Origin: Aquabacter spiritensis
Lineage (GTDB): Bacteria > Pseudomonadota > Alphaproteobacteria > Rhizobiales > Xanthobacteraceae
Direction of reading: 5' to 3'
Assembly (NCBI RefSeq): GCF_004346185.1
Contig: NZ_SMAI01000008.1
Coordinates: 1 to 64,000, forward strand
DNA: 64,000 bases
Of this stretch, positions 42,429 to 53,600 are shown in pieces; positions within the stretch are counted from its first letter, which is position 1; each line of letters opens with the position of its first letter. Under the pieces are notes generated by a model, which saw only the letters and a program-made list of their open reading frames with translations, did not search any database and was not told the DNA's origin. A program made the translations under genes and the position numbers.

Positions 42429-45400
42429 TCAGCTTCCCTTCTTCTCCGCCTCCATGCGCGCCTTCAGCGCGGCGAGGGCGGCGAACGGGCTGTCCGGATC
42501 CGCCGGCTTGTCGCGGCGACGCTCCTGGTGCTGCGGCGGGCGGTCGGGACGGGGACCGCGCGGCCCCTCGCCTTCGCGCGGACCGCGGAACTGCGGGCGA
42601 TCCTGACGCTCTGGGCGGTCCTGCCGATCCGGGCGGTCGGGACGATCCTGGCGGTCGGGACGATCCTGACGCGGCGGACGGGCCTGGCGTTCGCCGGCCG
42701 GTTCCGACGACGGGGCGCCCCCGGCGCCCGGGTGCGGACGGCCGCGGCGATGCTGCGGACGGCCCTCGCGCCGGTCCGCGCCCTCGCCCCCCGGCTGCCC
42801 GTCCCGCGACGGCCTGTCGCGGCGCGGCGCACCCGGCGGACGGCCGGGACGCCACACTTCGATCAAAGCCGGCTCGGAGGCGTCCTGACCCGCATTGCCT
42901 TCCACGGCGCCGCCTTCGGGCGCCGTGGCAACGGCTTCAACATAGCTGGCCGCGTCCGGCGCGGCGGCATCGGCCTCAGCGGCCTCCGCAGCCGACGCGT
43001 CGTCGCTCGCCACGACCTCGCTCGAAACCTCGTCACCCACCGATGCGTCGCGCGCCACGTCGCTTTCAGGTTCAGCGGATGCGGAATCGTCTGCCCCCGC
43101 CTCGCTTGCGGCCGCGTCGGCATCCCGAGCGTCTGTGTCCGGAGCGTCTGTGTCCGGAGCGTCGGCATCCGGAGCGGCTTCGGCATCCGGCGCGCCGGCT
43201 TCGTCGAGTGTCGCCTCGGCGATCGCTTCGACATCCTGTGCCGCGTCGTCAGGGGCGCTCCCCTCGGCCGAAGCCGGCGCGGCGAGATCGAACAGAAGAT
43301 CCGCTTCGATTGCGCCTTCGGGCGCGGGGGCGAAGTCGGGAATTGCGGCGACCGGCGCCGCAGGGGCGCTCGGCGCCTCGGGCGGCGGTGCGGCGCGGCG
43401 CTCCATGCGATAGCCGAGCGAGCGCAGGATCGAGGCGAAATCCTCGCCCGAGCAGCCGGCCAGGGACGTCATCCCGACCGTCACGGTGAACCCGCGTCCG
43501 TCCACCGCGCCCGGCGGCTTCGGCCCCGGCGATTGCGGGCGCCAGGCGAGCGCCGGGCGGATCAGATCGGCGAGCCGCTCCAGAATGTCCACCCGCACCG
43601 CCCGTTCGCCGCACACCCGGAAGCCGGCGGCGCGGTAGAGGCCCTTCTGGATCTCGACATCGACCGGGATCGAGGTGCGTCCGGACGCGGCCAGGCTCGG
43701 CAGCTCGTCGAGCCCCTTCTGGGCGAGGCCGCCATGCTTCAGGGCGTAGAGTTCGAGCGCGAGGGCGCGCGGCGCCGGCTTCATCAGAGCCGGCAGATAG
43801 AGGTGGTGGGCCCCGAACCGCACGCCATATCCGCGCAGGGTGGCGCGCGAGGGCTGATCGAGGGTCTTCATCTCCTCGGCCACCCGGGTCCGCTCCAGCA
43901 CGCCGAGGCTCTCGACGATCTGGAAGGCGATTCCGCGCGCGATGCCCGCGAGGTCCTGCGCCTCGGCGAGCTTGGTCAGCGGGCCGAGCAATTTGTCGAC
44001 ATGCGCCTTCAGCCAGAGCGCGAGGCGCGCATCGACGAGGTCGCGGGACGGGCCGGTCAAATGCTCGTCGGCGATGATCTTGAAGCGCGGACGCAGCACC
44101 TCCTCACCGGGGATGAGCTTCGCCACCGGCTCGCCGATCCAGCGCACCGTGCCGTCGGCGGTGAGCACGAAGGCCTCGTCGGCCGCCGCCGAGAGCCGGG
44201 CCGCGCGGGCCTCGATCTCTCCGGCGAGCGCCTTTTGGGCCGCAGCGCGCAGCGCCTTCGCCTCCTCCCCGCCAGCGGTCGGGTCGGGCGCGAACTGGAA
44301 GCCCTGGAGATGGCCGATCATGTGGCCCTCCACGGTAACGTCGCCGGTCTTGCTGATCTCAGTTTCGAGCATCGTATTCTCTCGCAGGCGCCGCATGAGC
44401 AGGCTGGTCCGTCGGTCCACGAAGCGTTGTGCCAGCCGCTCGTGCAGTGCGTCGGACAGCTTGTCCTCGACCCCTCTCGTGACGCCTTGCCAGTGTCCTG
44501 GATCCTTTAGCCAATCGGGGCGGTTGGCCACATAGGTGAGTGTCCTCACCTGCGCGATCCGTCTCGACAGCGTGTCGATGTCCCCTTCCGCGCGATCGGT
44601 CAAGGCGATTTGACGCGCGAACCACGCATCGGGCAACTGCCCACCCGTCCCGACATGGTCGAAAAGCGTCCGCAGGAGCTCCGCATGGGCCCCTGGAGAG
44701 ATCTTTCGATAGTCCGGAACCTGACACACGTCCCACAGCCGCGCGATCACGTCCGCCCTGTCCGCGCGCGCCGCCACCTCGGGCTCGCGGCTCATGATTT
44801 CCAGCACTTGCACGTCGTCGCCGGTCGGCGCGCGGGTCAGCCCCTCCTCCCGCGGCGGGACGGCCAGGCTGGCCTGGAGCGCCGCCAGCGAGGAAAAATC
44901 CGGCACGGCGTTGCGCCACTGCAACACCGCGGCAGTCTCGAAGACATGGCCCTCCAGCCGCTCCACCAATTCGGTCTCGAAAGGCGGGCAGCGGCCCGTC
45001 GTGCCGAAGGTGCCGTCGCGCGTGGCGCGGCCGGCGCGCCCGGCAATCTGCGCCATTTCGGATGGATTGAGGCGGCGGAACTGCCAGCCGTCGAACTTCC
45101 GGTCGGAAGCGAACGCGACATGGTCGACGTCGAGATTGAGGCCCATCCCGATGGCGTCGGTGGCGACCAGATAGTCCACCTCGCCGCTCTGATAGAGTTC
45201 GACCTGGGCGTTGCGGGTGCGCGGCGAGAGGGCCCCCATCACCACCGCCGCGCCGCCGCGCTGGCGCCGGATCAGTTCGGCGATGGCATAGACCTCCTCG
45301 GCCGAGAAGGCGACGATCGCCGAGCGCGGCGGCAGCCGGGTGATCTTTTTTTCGCCCGCAAAGGACAGGGTCGAGAGGCGCGGGCGCACCACGCTGTTGA

Positions 45401-45854
45401 TGCCGGGCATCAGCCGCTCGAGCAGCGGGCGCATGGTGGCGGCCCCGAGCACCAGGGTCTCGTGGCGGCCGCGCCGGTTCAGCAGCCGATTGGTGAAGAC
45501 GTGGCCGCGATCGAAGTCGCAGGCGAGCTGGATCTCGTCGATGGCGACGAAGGCGACGTCGAGGTCGCGCGGCATCGCCTCGACCGTCGCCACCCAGTAC
45601 CGAGCCTCGGGCGGCTTGATCTTCTCCTCGCCGGTGATCAGCGCCACATGCTTGGCCCCGACCCGCTCGACGCAGCGTTGATAGACCTCGCGCGCCAGAA
45701 GGCGCAGCGGCAGGCCGATCATGCCGCTGGAATGACCGAGCATCCGCTCGATCGCGAGATGGGTCTTGCCGGTATTGGTCGGGCCGAGCACCGCGGTCAC
45801 GCCGCGCGCCCGGACGGTGCGCGGCAGCACCGCGAGTTTGGTCACATCATCCAT
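42429..45854 (-). CDS. SUV3-like DExH helicase with long acidic and basic tails
   Basis: 1141 aa. Walker A GPTNTGKTHLA (residues 24-34), DEIQ box, LGAATMRPL motif and the C-terminal helicase lobe (SEMAQIAGRAGRATRDGTFG) match the mitochondrial SUV3 / alphaproteobacterial helicase family. The core occupies about 1-740. Residues about 800-990 are rich in Ala, Asp and Glu with short tandem repeats; residues about 1000-1130 are rich in Arg, Asp and Pro (RPDRQD units), as in RNA-degradosome scaffolds. Probably unwinds RNA for decay or ribosome work; no ribosome site is obvious before the ATG. Confidence 0.93.
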   Translation of the reverse strand: MDDVTKLAVLPRTVRARGVTAVLGPTNTGKTHLAIERMLGHSSGMIGLPLRLLAREVYQRCVERVGAKHVALITGEEKIKPPEARYWVATVEAMPRDLDVAFVAIDEIQLACDFDRGHVFTNRLLNRRGRHETLVLGAATMRPLLERLMPGINSVVRPRLSTLSFAGEKKITRLPPRSAIVAFSAEEVYAIAELIRRQRGGAAVVMGALSPRTRNAQVELYQSGEVDYLVATDAIGMGLNLDVDHVAFASDRKFDGWQFRRLNPSEMAQIAGRAGRATRDGTFGTTGRCPPFETELVERLEGHVFETAAVLQWRNAVPDFSSLAALQASLAVPPREEGLTRAPTGDDVQVLEIMSREPEVAARADRADVIARLWDVCQVPDYRKISPGAHAELLRTLFDHVGTGGQLPDAWFARQIALTDRAEGDIDTLSRRIAQVRTLTYVANRPDWLKDPGHWQGVTRGVEDKLSDALHERLAQRFVDRRTSLLMRRLRENTMLETEISKTGDVTVEGHMIGHLQGFQFAPDPTAGGEEAKALRAAAQKALAGEIEARAARLSAAADEAFVLTADGTVRWIGEPVAKLIPGEEVLRPRFKIIADEHLTGPSRDLVDARLALWLKAHVDKLLGPLTKLAEAQDLAGIARGIAFQIVESLGVLERTRVAEEMKTLDQPSRATLRGYGVRFGAHHLYLPALMKPAPRALALELYALKHGGLAQKGLDELPSLAASGRTSIPVDVEIQKGLYRAAGFRVCGERAVRVDILERLADLIRPALAWRPQSPGPKPPGAVDGRGFTVTVGMTSLAGCSGEDFASILRSLGYRMERRAAPPPEAPSAPAAPVAAIPDFAPAPEGAIEADLLFDLAAPASAEGSAPDDAAQDVEAIAEATLDEAGAPDAEAAPDADAPDTDAPDTDARDADAAASEAGADDSASAEPESDVARDASVGDEVSSEVVASDDASAAEAAEADAAAPDAASYVEAVATAPEGGAVEGNAGQDASEPALIEVWRPGRPPGAPRRDRPSRDGQPGGEGADRREGRPQHRRGRPHPGAGGAPSSEPAGERQARPPRQDRPDRQDRPDRPDRQDRPERQDRPQFRGPREGEGPRGPRPDRPPQHQERRRDKPADPDSPFAALAALKARMEAEKKGS
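43128..43172. repeat. 15-bp tandem repeat inside the helicase gene
   Basis: Three units of GAGCGTCTGTGTCCG (the third diverged to GAGCGTCGGCATCCG) encode DAPDTDAPDTDA-type acidic residues. A candidate site for length variation between strains. Confidence 0.8.
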
Positions 45855-46192
45855 GGGCGGGGCGGGAGGTCCGGCGCGTGAGGGGCCTGTGTATCATATT
45901 GGGACCGAGGGACCACAGTGCCACCCGTAGAGGCACGGGACGCGAACGAAAGGCGCGCGAATCGCTGCTGCCCGCGAGATCCCGCTTCGTTCCCCCGCCT
46001 GCCCGACCGTCCCGGATCGGGATGCCGGACCGGCCGCGCGGGGAACAGAAGCGGCCGAAACGGGACCGAATCGCGGCGGCGTGCGCGATCCCGCTTTGTC
46101 CGCGCGGAACTCGAGCGCGGCCGGCGTGTTTCCCTTCAAAGCGTCGCATGGCGGCGCCCCGACAGCGCCTTCGGCGCCGACAGGAGACTCTC
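45855..46192. other. Divergent gap with imperfect direct repeat
   Basis: About 340 bases between the helicase and the small exported protein. CGAATCGCTGCTGCC at about 45958 and CGAATCGCGGCGGCG at about 46067 begin imperfect copies of a 35-base stretch that both continue into GATCCCGCTT. No gene is supported. Confidence 0.45.
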
Positions 46193-46507
46193 ATGCGCCG
46201 TGCCGTCCTCGCAGCCGCTGCCCTGATCTTCCTCGGCGCGCTCCACGCCGGCCCTGCGAACGCGCAGACCGGGACCGACCCCACCGTCCGTCAGCCGACC
46301 GGGGCGCTGGTCCCCTCGCCCTCCGCTGTCCCACCGGCCCGCGACGATGATCGGCTCGGTCCGGATCCCGCCGCCACCGGCAGCATCGATGCCCGCGACA
46401 CCCGCGGCTTGCCGCAATCCCCTCACAACCTCAACGTGTTCGGCTGCCGCGAGATCGATCCGTTGTGCCAGGAGAGCCCGGGCGTTACGCCCGACGCCGG
46501 CCGCTGA
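46193..46507 (+). CDS. Small periplasmic protein of unknown function
   Basis: 104 aa. Sec signal peptide ([16 protein letters not shown], cleavage after about residue 24) followed by a Pro/Asp-rich, probably unfolded stretch and a C-terminal pair of cysteines ([15 protein letters not shown]). AGGAGA lies 6 bases before the ATG. Just upstream of metX, same strand. Not recognised; similar short proteins are frequent in Hyphomicrobiales. Confidence 0.75.
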   Translation: MRRAVLAAAALIFLGALHAGPANAQTGTDPTVRQPTGALVPSPSAVPPARDDDRLGPDPAATGSIDARDTRGLPQSPHNLNVFGCREIDPLCQESPGVTPDAGR

Positions 46508-46557
46508 CCCGCCGCCCTCGGCTTGACACAAGCGGCCTTCGGTCGCTTGGTGGCGCG

Positions 46558-47766
46558 ATGGATCGGTTGATCAACATCGCGGCCCCGCCGCTGGATACGG
46601 AGGAGGCGCGCGCACGGCGCGAGGCGGACGCCCCTCATTCGCCGGTGGCCTCCTTCCCCGGCGAAACCCTCCGGCTCGATGCCGGACTGGTGCTTCACGA
46701 TCTCCAGATCGCCTATCAGACCTATGGCGAGCCCAATGCCGCGCGGACCAATGCGATCCTCGTCTGCCACGCTTTGACCGGGGACCAGCACGTCGCGAAC
46801 GTCAATCCGGTCACCGGCAAGCCGGGCTGGTGGGAGACCTTGGTCGGCCCCGGCAAGCCGATCGACACCGAGCGCTTCTATGTGATCTGCGCCAATGTGC
46901 TCGGCGGCTGTATGGGCACCACCGGCCCCTCCTCCACCAATCCGCAGACCGGCCGCCCCTACGGCCTCGACATGCCGCTCGTCACCATCCGCGACATGGT
47001 GAACGCCCAGGCCATGCTGCTCGACCATCTCGGCATCGAGCGGCTGCTCTGCGTCGCCGGCGGGTCGATGGGCGGCATGCAGGTGCTGCAATGGGTGGCG
47101 AGCTATCCCGAGCGCGTCGTCTCCGCCCTGCCGATCGCCACCGCCGCGCGCCATTCCGCGCAGAACATCGCCTTCCACGAGGTCGGCCGCCAAGCCGTGA
47201 TGGCCGATCCCGACTGGCACGGCGGCCACTATCTCCAGTTCGGCGTCACCCCGCATCGCGGGCTCGCAGTGGCGCGCATGGCGGCCCACATCACCTACAT
47301 GTCGGACCAGGCCCTGCACCGGAAGTTCGGTCGGCGGCTCCAGGACCGGGCGCTGCCGACCTTCGGCTTCGACGCCGACTTCCAGGTCGAGAGCTATCTG
47401 CGCCACCAGGGCGAGAGCTTCGTCCAGCGGTTCGATCCCAATTCCTACCTCTATGTCACGCGCGCCATGGATTATTTCGACCTCGCCGCGGAATATGACG
47501 GGGTGCTCGCCAACGCCTTCCGGGGCAGCAAGACGCGCTTCTGCGTGGTCTCCTTCACCAGCGACTGGCTGTTTCCGACCCAGGATTCCCGAGCCATCGT
47601 GCATGCCCTGAACGCCTCGGGCGCCCCCGTCTCGTTCGCGGAGATCGAGAGCGACAAGGGCCACGACGCCTTCCTGCTCGACGAGCCGGAACTTTCGGAT
47701 ATCACCCGCGGCTTCCTGGACAGCGCCGCCAAGACCGCCGGACTGCCGGTGGCCCGCGACCGATGA
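46558..47766 (+). CDS. metX: Homoserine O-acetyltransferase
   Basis: 402 aa alpha/beta-hydrolase-fold enzyme that acetylates (or succinylates) L-homoserine in methionine synthesis. Nucleophile Ser in [13 protein letters not shown], Asp in FTSDWLFPT and His in [25 protein letters not shown] is the oxyanion/specificity loop. Coupled to metW by ATGA overlap. A TTGACA box lies at 46523-46528 and a small hairpin (AAGCGGCC-TTC-GGTCGCTT) at about 46531-46549, but no SAM riboswitch is recognisable. No clear ribosome site. Confidence 0.96.
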   Translation: MDRLINIAAPPLDTEEARARREADAPHSPVASFPGETLRLDAGLVLHDLQIAYQTYGEPNAARTNAILVCHALTGDQHVANVNPVTGKPGWWETLVGPGKPIDTERFYVICANVLGGCMGTTGPSSTNPQTGRPYGLDMPLVTIRDMVNAQAMLLDHLGIERLLCVAGGSMGGMQVLQWVASYPERVVSALPIATAARHSAQNIAFHEVGRQAVMADPDWHGGHYLQFGVTPHRGLAVARMAAHITYMSDQALHRKFGRRLQDRALPTFGFDADFQVESYLRHQGESFVQRFDPNSYLYVTRAMDYFDLAAEYDGVLANAFRGSKTRFCVVSFTSDWLFPTQDSRAIVHALNASGAPVSFAEIESDKGHDAFLLDEPELSDITRGFLDSAAKTAGLPVARDR

Positions 47767-48425
47767 CCGGCTTCGCCTGGACCCGCGCCCAGCCGCTCGA
47801 CGAGACCGCGGTCCGCACCTCGGGCGGGCGCGTCGACCTCGTCGTGGTCGCCGAAATGGTGGCGCCCGGATCGCGCGTGCTCGATGTCGGCGCGGGCGAC
47901 GGCGAACTGCTCGATCTGCTCGCGACGACGCGCGGCTGCGACGCGCGCGGCATCGAACTCTCGCGCGAGGGGGTGAATGCGGGCGTCGCGCGCGGCCTCG
48001 CCGTGATCCAGGGCGACGCCGATGTCGATCTCGCCCATTATCCCGACGACGCCTTCGACTATGTCATCCTCTCCCAGACCCTGCAGGCGACGCGGCGGCC
48101 GCGCTGGGTGCTGGAGCAGATGCTGCGCATCGGCAGCCACGCCATCGTCTCCTTCCCCAATTTCGGCCACTGGCGCTCGCGCTTCGATCTCGTCGTGCAC
48201 GGCCGTATGCCGGTAACCGAGAACATGCCGATCGCCTGGTACGAGACCCCGAACATCCATTTCTGCACCATCCGCGACTTCGTCGAACTGGTCGAAGTCC
48301 TGGGAGCGCGCATGGAGCGGGCGGTGGCATTGGATTCCTCCGGCCATCGCGTGCGCTTCAACATGCCCTGGTGGGTGTGGAACCTGCTCGGCGAACAGGC
48401 CGTGTTCCTGCTGACGCGCAAATAG
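47763..48425 (+). CDS. metW: Methionine biosynthesis protein MetW
   Basis: 220 aa, class I methyltransferase fold: [15 protein letters not shown] (SAM site), then [15 protein letters not shown] and [11 protein letters not shown]. MetW is required with MetX for homoserine acylation in several proteobacteria. Start overlaps the metX stop by four bases. Confidence 0.96.
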   Translation: MTGFAWTRAQPLDETAVRTSGGRVDLVVVAEMVAPGSRVLDVGAGDGELLDLLATTRGCDARGIELSREGVNAGVARGLAVIQGDADVDLAHYPDDAFDYVILSQTLQATRRPRWVLEQMLRIGSHAIVSFPNFGHWRSRFDLVVHGRMPVTENMPIAWYETPNIHFCTIRDFVELVEVLGARMERAVALDSSGHRVRFNMPWWVWNLLGEQAVFLLTRK

Positions 48426-48454
48426 CCCTCCACCCCATCTCCCGCGCCGCGCAA

Positions 48455-48473
48455 GGCTCACGCAAGGTGAGCC
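48455..48473 (+). terminator. Hairpin after metXW
   Basis: GGCTCAC-GCAAG-GTGAGCC, a perfect 7-bp stem with a 5-base loop, 30 bases after the metW stop and before the chemoreceptor gene. No T tract; probable weak or factor-dependent terminator. Confidence 0.5.
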
Positions 48474-48517
48474 GCGCAGAACCGAGATCGACTTGCTCGG
48501 ATCGGATGGGTGCAGCG

Positions 48518-49993
48518 ATGTTTGGACGGTTTGTTGAGGCGGCGCAGGCCCTGCGGGCGCTCGACCGCTCGCTTGCGACCATCGAGTTCACCCCCGACGG
48601 GGAAATCATTACGGCGAATGCAAATTTCCTCAAGGTAATCGGCTACACGCTCGACGAGATCAAGGGCAAGCACCACAGCCTGTTCGTCGACCCGACCTAT
48701 GGCCGGTCGGAAGACTACAGGCACTTCTGGAAACACTTGAAGAGCGGGCAGTTCTATGCCGGCGACTTCAAGCGTGTGGCGAAGGGTGGCGCCGAGATCT
48801 GGCTCACGGCCACGTACAATCCCGTGCTGGATTCAGCAGGCCGGGTCTACAAGATCATCAAATTCGCGGCGGACATCACCGACGGCAAGCGGATCAATGC
48901 GGACCGGGAGGGCCAGATCGCCGCCATCGGGCGCTCGCAGGCCGTCATCCACTTCACCATGGACGGCATCATCACCGACGCGAACGAGAACTTTCTGCGC
49001 GCGCTCGGATACACGCTCGACGAGATCAAAGGAAAGCACCACTCCTTGTTCGTATCCGCGGATGATCGCGACAGCCAAGACTATCGCAATTTCTGGCGCG
49101 CGCTCGGGGCCGGCACGTTTCAGCAAGGCGAGTTCAAGCGCATCGGCAAGGGACGGCGCGAGGTCTGGATCCAGGCGACCTATACCCCGATCGTCGACGA
49201 CGCCGGACGGCCCTTCAAGGTGGTGAAGTTCGCCACCGACGTCACCGACGCGGTCGAGCGGCGGATGCGCCGGGAAGAGATTCAGAAAGCCATCGCGCAG
49301 GATCTCGCGCGGATCTCGGAGGAAGTCCGAAACACCAATTTCCAGGCGGCCTCGGCCTCGGCCGCCACCGACCAGACGGCGAACAACGTTCAATCGGTCG
49401 CCGCCGGCGCGGAGGAACTCGCGTCCTCGGTGGAGGAGATCCGCCGCCAGGTCCACAAATCGAGCGCACTGGCCGATGCCGCACAGACGGCCGGCTCGCG
49501 CACCAACGCGATCGTCGGGCAATTGACGGAGGCGGTGCAGAAGATCGGCAATGTGGTCAATCTGATCGACAAGATCGCCGAGCAGACCAATCTGCTGGCG
49601 CTCAACGCCACCATCGAGGCCGCCCGCGCGGGCGAATCCGGCCGCGGCTTCACGGTGGTCGCCTCCGAGGTAAAGACGCTGGCGGGCCAGACCTCCAATG
49701 CCACCGGCGACATCGCGCTGCAGATCCAGAGCGTGCAGCGGGCGACCGGGGAGGCGGCGCAGGCTTTGGCGTCGGTGACCGAGACGGTCGCCGACCTCAG
49801 CGGCATCGGGGCGGTCATCGCCGCCGCGGTCGAGGAGCAGACCTCCGTGACCCGGGAGGTCGCGGCCAATATGGGCATGGCGGCCCGCGCGGTGGAAACC
49901 GTGCGGCAGAATGTGAAGGCGATCGCCGCCGCCACGAGCCAGATGGAGGAGTCCACGCGCAAGGTGCAGGAAGCCTCCTGCGCGATCGCCTAG
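48518..49993 (+). CDS. Soluble methyl-accepting chemotaxis protein with two PAS domains
   Basis: 491 aa, no membrane segment. PAS 1 at about 10-115 and PAS 2 at about 130-240 are tandem duplicates (both contain [16 protein letters not shown]), followed by the coiled-coil MCP signalling domain with the hairpin tip [19 protein letters not shown]. This Aer/AerC-like layout usually senses redox or oxygen through a PAS-bound cofactor. An ATG at 48506 is an alternative start. Not linked to other che genes here. An IS481 remnant begins two bases after its stop. Confidence 0.92.
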   Translation: MFGRFVEAAQALRALDRSLATIEFTPDGEIITANANFLKVIGYTLDEIKGKHHSLFVDPTYGRSEDYRHFWKHLKSGQFYAGDFKRVAKGGAEIWLTATYNPVLDSAGRVYKIIKFAADITDGKRINADREGQIAAIGRSQAVIHFTMDGIITDANENFLRALGYTLDEIKGKHHSLFVSADDRDSQDYRNFWRALGAGTFQQGEFKRIGKGRREVWIQATYTPIVDDAGRPFKVVKFATDVTDAVERRMRREEIQKAIAQDLARISEEVRNTNFQAASASAATDQTANNVQSVAAGAEELASSVEEIRRQVHKSSALADAAQTAGSRTNAIVGQLTEAVQKIGNVVNLIDKIAEQTNLLALNATIEAARAGESGRGFTVVASEVKTLAGQTSNATGDIALQIQSVQRATGEAAQALASVTETVADLSGIGAVIAAAVEEQTSVTREVAANMGMAARAVETVRQNVKAIAAATSQMEESTRKVQEASCAIA

Positions 49994-49994
49994 A

Positions 49995-50296
49995 TGTTTG
50001 ATCCCGGGCTTTGATGGTGCAGTCTTTTCGCAGGAGTGGAAGGAAGCACTATGGGCCGGGTTCTTCATGGGAGCGCCCAAGGACGGGGGCGGTCCGTCGA
50101 GCGATACAGCATAGTCAAGAGAGCCTGAGGGCTCTGGCAAAGCGCTAAGGGATCAACCAAAAGACCGTGGCCGAGAGGAAGAAGCGGATCTCGGTCGCCG
50201 ATCTGCCGACGGGTCCGAGGGACCCGACATCGACCGTGCTGTCGATCGAGAAAGAGGCGATCATCGTCGCTTTCCGGCGGCATACGCTCCCGGCCT
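49995..50296 (+). mobile_element. IS481-family insertion sequence, left end and transposase remnant
   Basis: Starts with TGTTTGATCCCGGGC, an IS481-type left end, right after the chemoreceptor stop. The transposase begins at ATG 50051 (MGRVLHGSA), loses frame, then reads AVRRAIQHSQESLRALAKR, an in-frame TAA in place of Tyr, GINQKTVAERKKRISVAD, LPTGPRDPTSTVLSIEKEAI and IVAFRRHTL, where similarity ends. The catalytic DDE domain and right end are absent. Dead element. Confidence 0.8.
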
Positions 50297-50630
50297 CATA
50301 CCGGCATTCAGGCGTGCACTTGGGAGCGTTTGCCTTTGGCGCATGGATCGAGAGTCCCTTGCGTTGTTTCGATCGGATCAGTTGAGAGCCCACTCGGAAT
50401 GCGGGTCCGCGCCGACCACGTGTTTGCCATCGCCATCCGCCTTCGCCGCCACGTCGCACCCCAGACGAGATAGGCCGCTGCGCCCCGTGAATGGCTCCGT
50501 GCCAGATACCGTCTCCACCACAGGTCGACAGACCGCAACCGACCGCCAGGGCGAACTCAGGGCTGGTAAAGGCTGGGCGCAACGTCAGTCAGCCTCAAAT
50601 GCATGCCACAGAGGGCTTTTAAGCAAACGG
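50297..50630. other. Gene-free stretch between IS481 remnant and autotransporter
   Basis: About 330 bases downstream of the autotransporter stop. Open frames here have no ribosome site and no recognisable domain; it may be more decayed insertion sequence. Confidence 0.5.
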
Positions 50631-53600
50631 TCAGAACTTGATCGAGATGCGTCCGTCGATGGCGTTGTCCTGAGAGGACCCCGCGAGCTGGCCGGCATAG
50701 TGGAAGCCGACAGTGATGTTCGGCGTCGCCGTGAAGTCGAAGCCGACGCCGACGAGCGCCGCGTTGCGGGCGATCGGCGTGCCGGTCTCCTGGAACGCCG
50801 ATCCGCCCGCCTTGAACGAGAGGGTCGAGATCGGCGTCGTGTCGCCGAAGGCATATTGCCAGCCGAGGCTGGCAGACGCCGTCACCGTTCCGCCGTTGAC
50901 GGCAAAGCCCTTGGCTGCGCGCAAGCCGAGCGCCGTGAACGTGTTGTCCTGGGTCGAGGAGCCGCTCTGGAGTGCCGCCGCGCCGCCGGTCTCGCTCATC
51001 GCATCGGTCTGGAGGCTGACATGTGCGACACCGGCGAACAGTTCGAAATCGGCGTAGGGCGTCGCAATGCCGTAACCAGCCTCGGCGAAGACCTGCGTGG
51101 AGCCGGCATCGTAGGACGACGAGAGGGCCTGCGAGAAGCCTTGGAAGGCAACGGAGCGGCTCACCGACACGTCGTGCCAGGTGTAGCTCGCGCCGAGGCG
51201 CAGGCCGAGCGCACCGAACTCTGCGCCGCCATAGAGCGCGACGTCGTAATTGTCGCTCTCGCCGGACGACGACAGCGCCCCCGCTTTGAACCGCGACTGG
51301 GAGTAGCCGGCGGCTAGGCCGATGCGGGCGTTGTCGCCGATCGGGTTGTCGAGACCGGTGACGAAGCCGCCGATCGAGCGGGAGACGTCGGCGACGCCGG
51401 CGCCACCCTCACCGTCGCCCCAGCTGCCATAGGCCTGGGTCCAGACGGTCGGGAGAAGACCGGGCATGAGCGCAGCTGTCTTCGGTCCGACGGCCGGCGC
51501 CGCCGCGGTGGCGAAGGCCTGACGCAGGCGATCGGTGACGGCATCGCGAAAATAGACGGATTGAGCCTGGAGCACCGTGTCGATGGACGGATAGATCCCG
51601 CCTGACAGAGCCGAGAAGGCCGCCGGTGCCGTCGAGGCGTTGAGCGAGACGACGGCGTTCACCAACGGGCCGGTCGCCGGAATGGTGTCGAGGGCGGCGG
51701 CGACGGCCGCCTGGTTGGCGTTCCGCGCGACCGAGGCGAGCGGCACGCTGCTGCGGGTGCTGATGAGCGAGATGCCGTTCGGGCCATAGATGAGCGCGGC
51801 GTCGAGGAAGGGATAGTTCGTGCCGAACGGATCGTTGATCGACGTGAACTGGCCGCCGACGCCGCCGTTCGCCGTCAGGATGCTGAAGGTGTTGAGGCCG
51901 ACGACGAAGCCAGACCCGACCGAGACTTGCACGGCACCGCCGTTGATTGCGGCCGCACCGCCGGCCTGGATGAGATCGCTCGCCCCACCGGCATTGATCT
52001 GCACCGCATAGGAGGAGCCTGGCTGGAAGACGACGTTGCCGCCGACATGGAGCGTGCCGATCGAGTTGCCCGGGGCGACCACGCTGCCATTCAGCATCAC
52101 GAGGTCGCCGCCGATGGTGCCGTTGCCGGTGACGAGGCCGGAATTGAGAACGGACCCGCCGACCGTGCCGTTGTCGGCGAGCCAGCCCTGGTTAACGACC
52201 GGCCCGCCGATCGAGCCGCTGTTCTGGATCGTGCCGCCATTGATCACACTGCCGGCGAGCGAGCCGGTGAGGATCAGGGTGGCGCCGGATTGGACCGCCG
52301 TGCCGCCGGTGTAGGTGTTGGCGCCGCTCAGGGTCTCGGTGCCGCCGGAGATGATGAGGCCGCCGCCGGCACCACCCGCGTAGCCGCCGTCGGCGAGCAC
52401 GCCGGAATAGGTGCCTGAGGCCGCCGTGAGCGTCAGGGTCTGGCCGCCGAGCGACACGAGGCCGCTGCCGGAGAGGGTCGTGATCGAAGCGCCGTTCGTC
52501 GTCAGGCCGGCCGTGCCGGGCACGATACCGGTGCCGGAGATGTCGAACACGCCGTTGTTCACGACGCCGGCCGACTGGGCGATGCTGCCGGGCCCGACGA
52601 GACCGAGCCAACCGCCCTGATTGATGGTGGTCGTTCCGGCAAAGGTGTTCGCCGCGCTGAGCTTCGCCTGCCCGCCCTGCGTCACCACCACGCCGCCAGC
52701 GCCGGAGATCACGCCCGCCATGCCGAACTGGCCAGCGTTGCCGGTGCTCGCGCCGACGGTAAAGGGCGCGGCGCCCGTCGCCTCCGCATCCTGGTCGGTC
52801 ACGAAGAATGAGGTGATGCCGGTCTGATTGTTCGCGAGATCGTACATCACCGAGTTCCCCATGAAGAACCCGATGCCGAGGATGGTTCGGACGCTGGGAC
52901 TGCCGGTGGTGAAGTTGATGATATTCGGTCCGGAGGATGCGCCGTTCACCGTTTGCAGGACGGCGCCGCTCTGCGGATTGCTGACCACCATCGACGATAC
53001 GGCCGACAGAGCGGAGGCCGCAACCGACGCATTCACATAAAGATTGTAGGTATTCGTTCCCGTATCGAGCAGCGTATTCGCCGGATACTGATAGGATCCG
53101 GAATTATTGGATCCAACCACGTTGTAGTTGAACGTGATGGCGTAGAGCTCGGCGCTGTTCGCCCCGGATGTCGGGAACGGCGTGCCGTTCGCGGACCATC
53201 CGAAGACCTGGTCGAACTGGGCCCGGATCGAAGGCGTGAGGTTGAGGATGACGTGGGGGTTGCAGCCGCTGCCCTCCGACAGGCAGTTGGCGGCGATGAC
53301 ATATCCGGAGGTCGTCGCCTGGCCCAGGATCCCGCCGAAGACGATGCCGCCATAATTGCTCGTCGTGGCGTTGGCCGCGCCGAATGTCCCCGAGGTCCCG
53401 GCCGCGTCGCCCTGCACTTCGGCCTGCGGCGTGTAAGTCGAACCGTTGTACGTCACGGGGTAGATGACGTCGCCCATGAGGAAGCCGGGGCTCGCCGCCG
53501 TGACGGTCGCGACCGCCGGTCCGGTCAGGGTCTTGTAAAAGGAGATCTCGGGGACCGCGATGGCCGTCTCATAAAAGCCATGGGAAGGACCCGAGTCGCC

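Noticed and set aside
46508..46557. Possible SAM riboswitch upstream of metX.
   Set aside because: The gap is only about 50 bases. It holds a TTGACA box and an 8-bp hairpin, but the SAM-II pseudoknot consensus cannot be matched.
50145..50582. A 145-codon minus-strand open frame downstream of the autotransporter.
   Set aside because: It overlaps the IS481 remnant in antisense, has no ribosome site and no recognisable domain.
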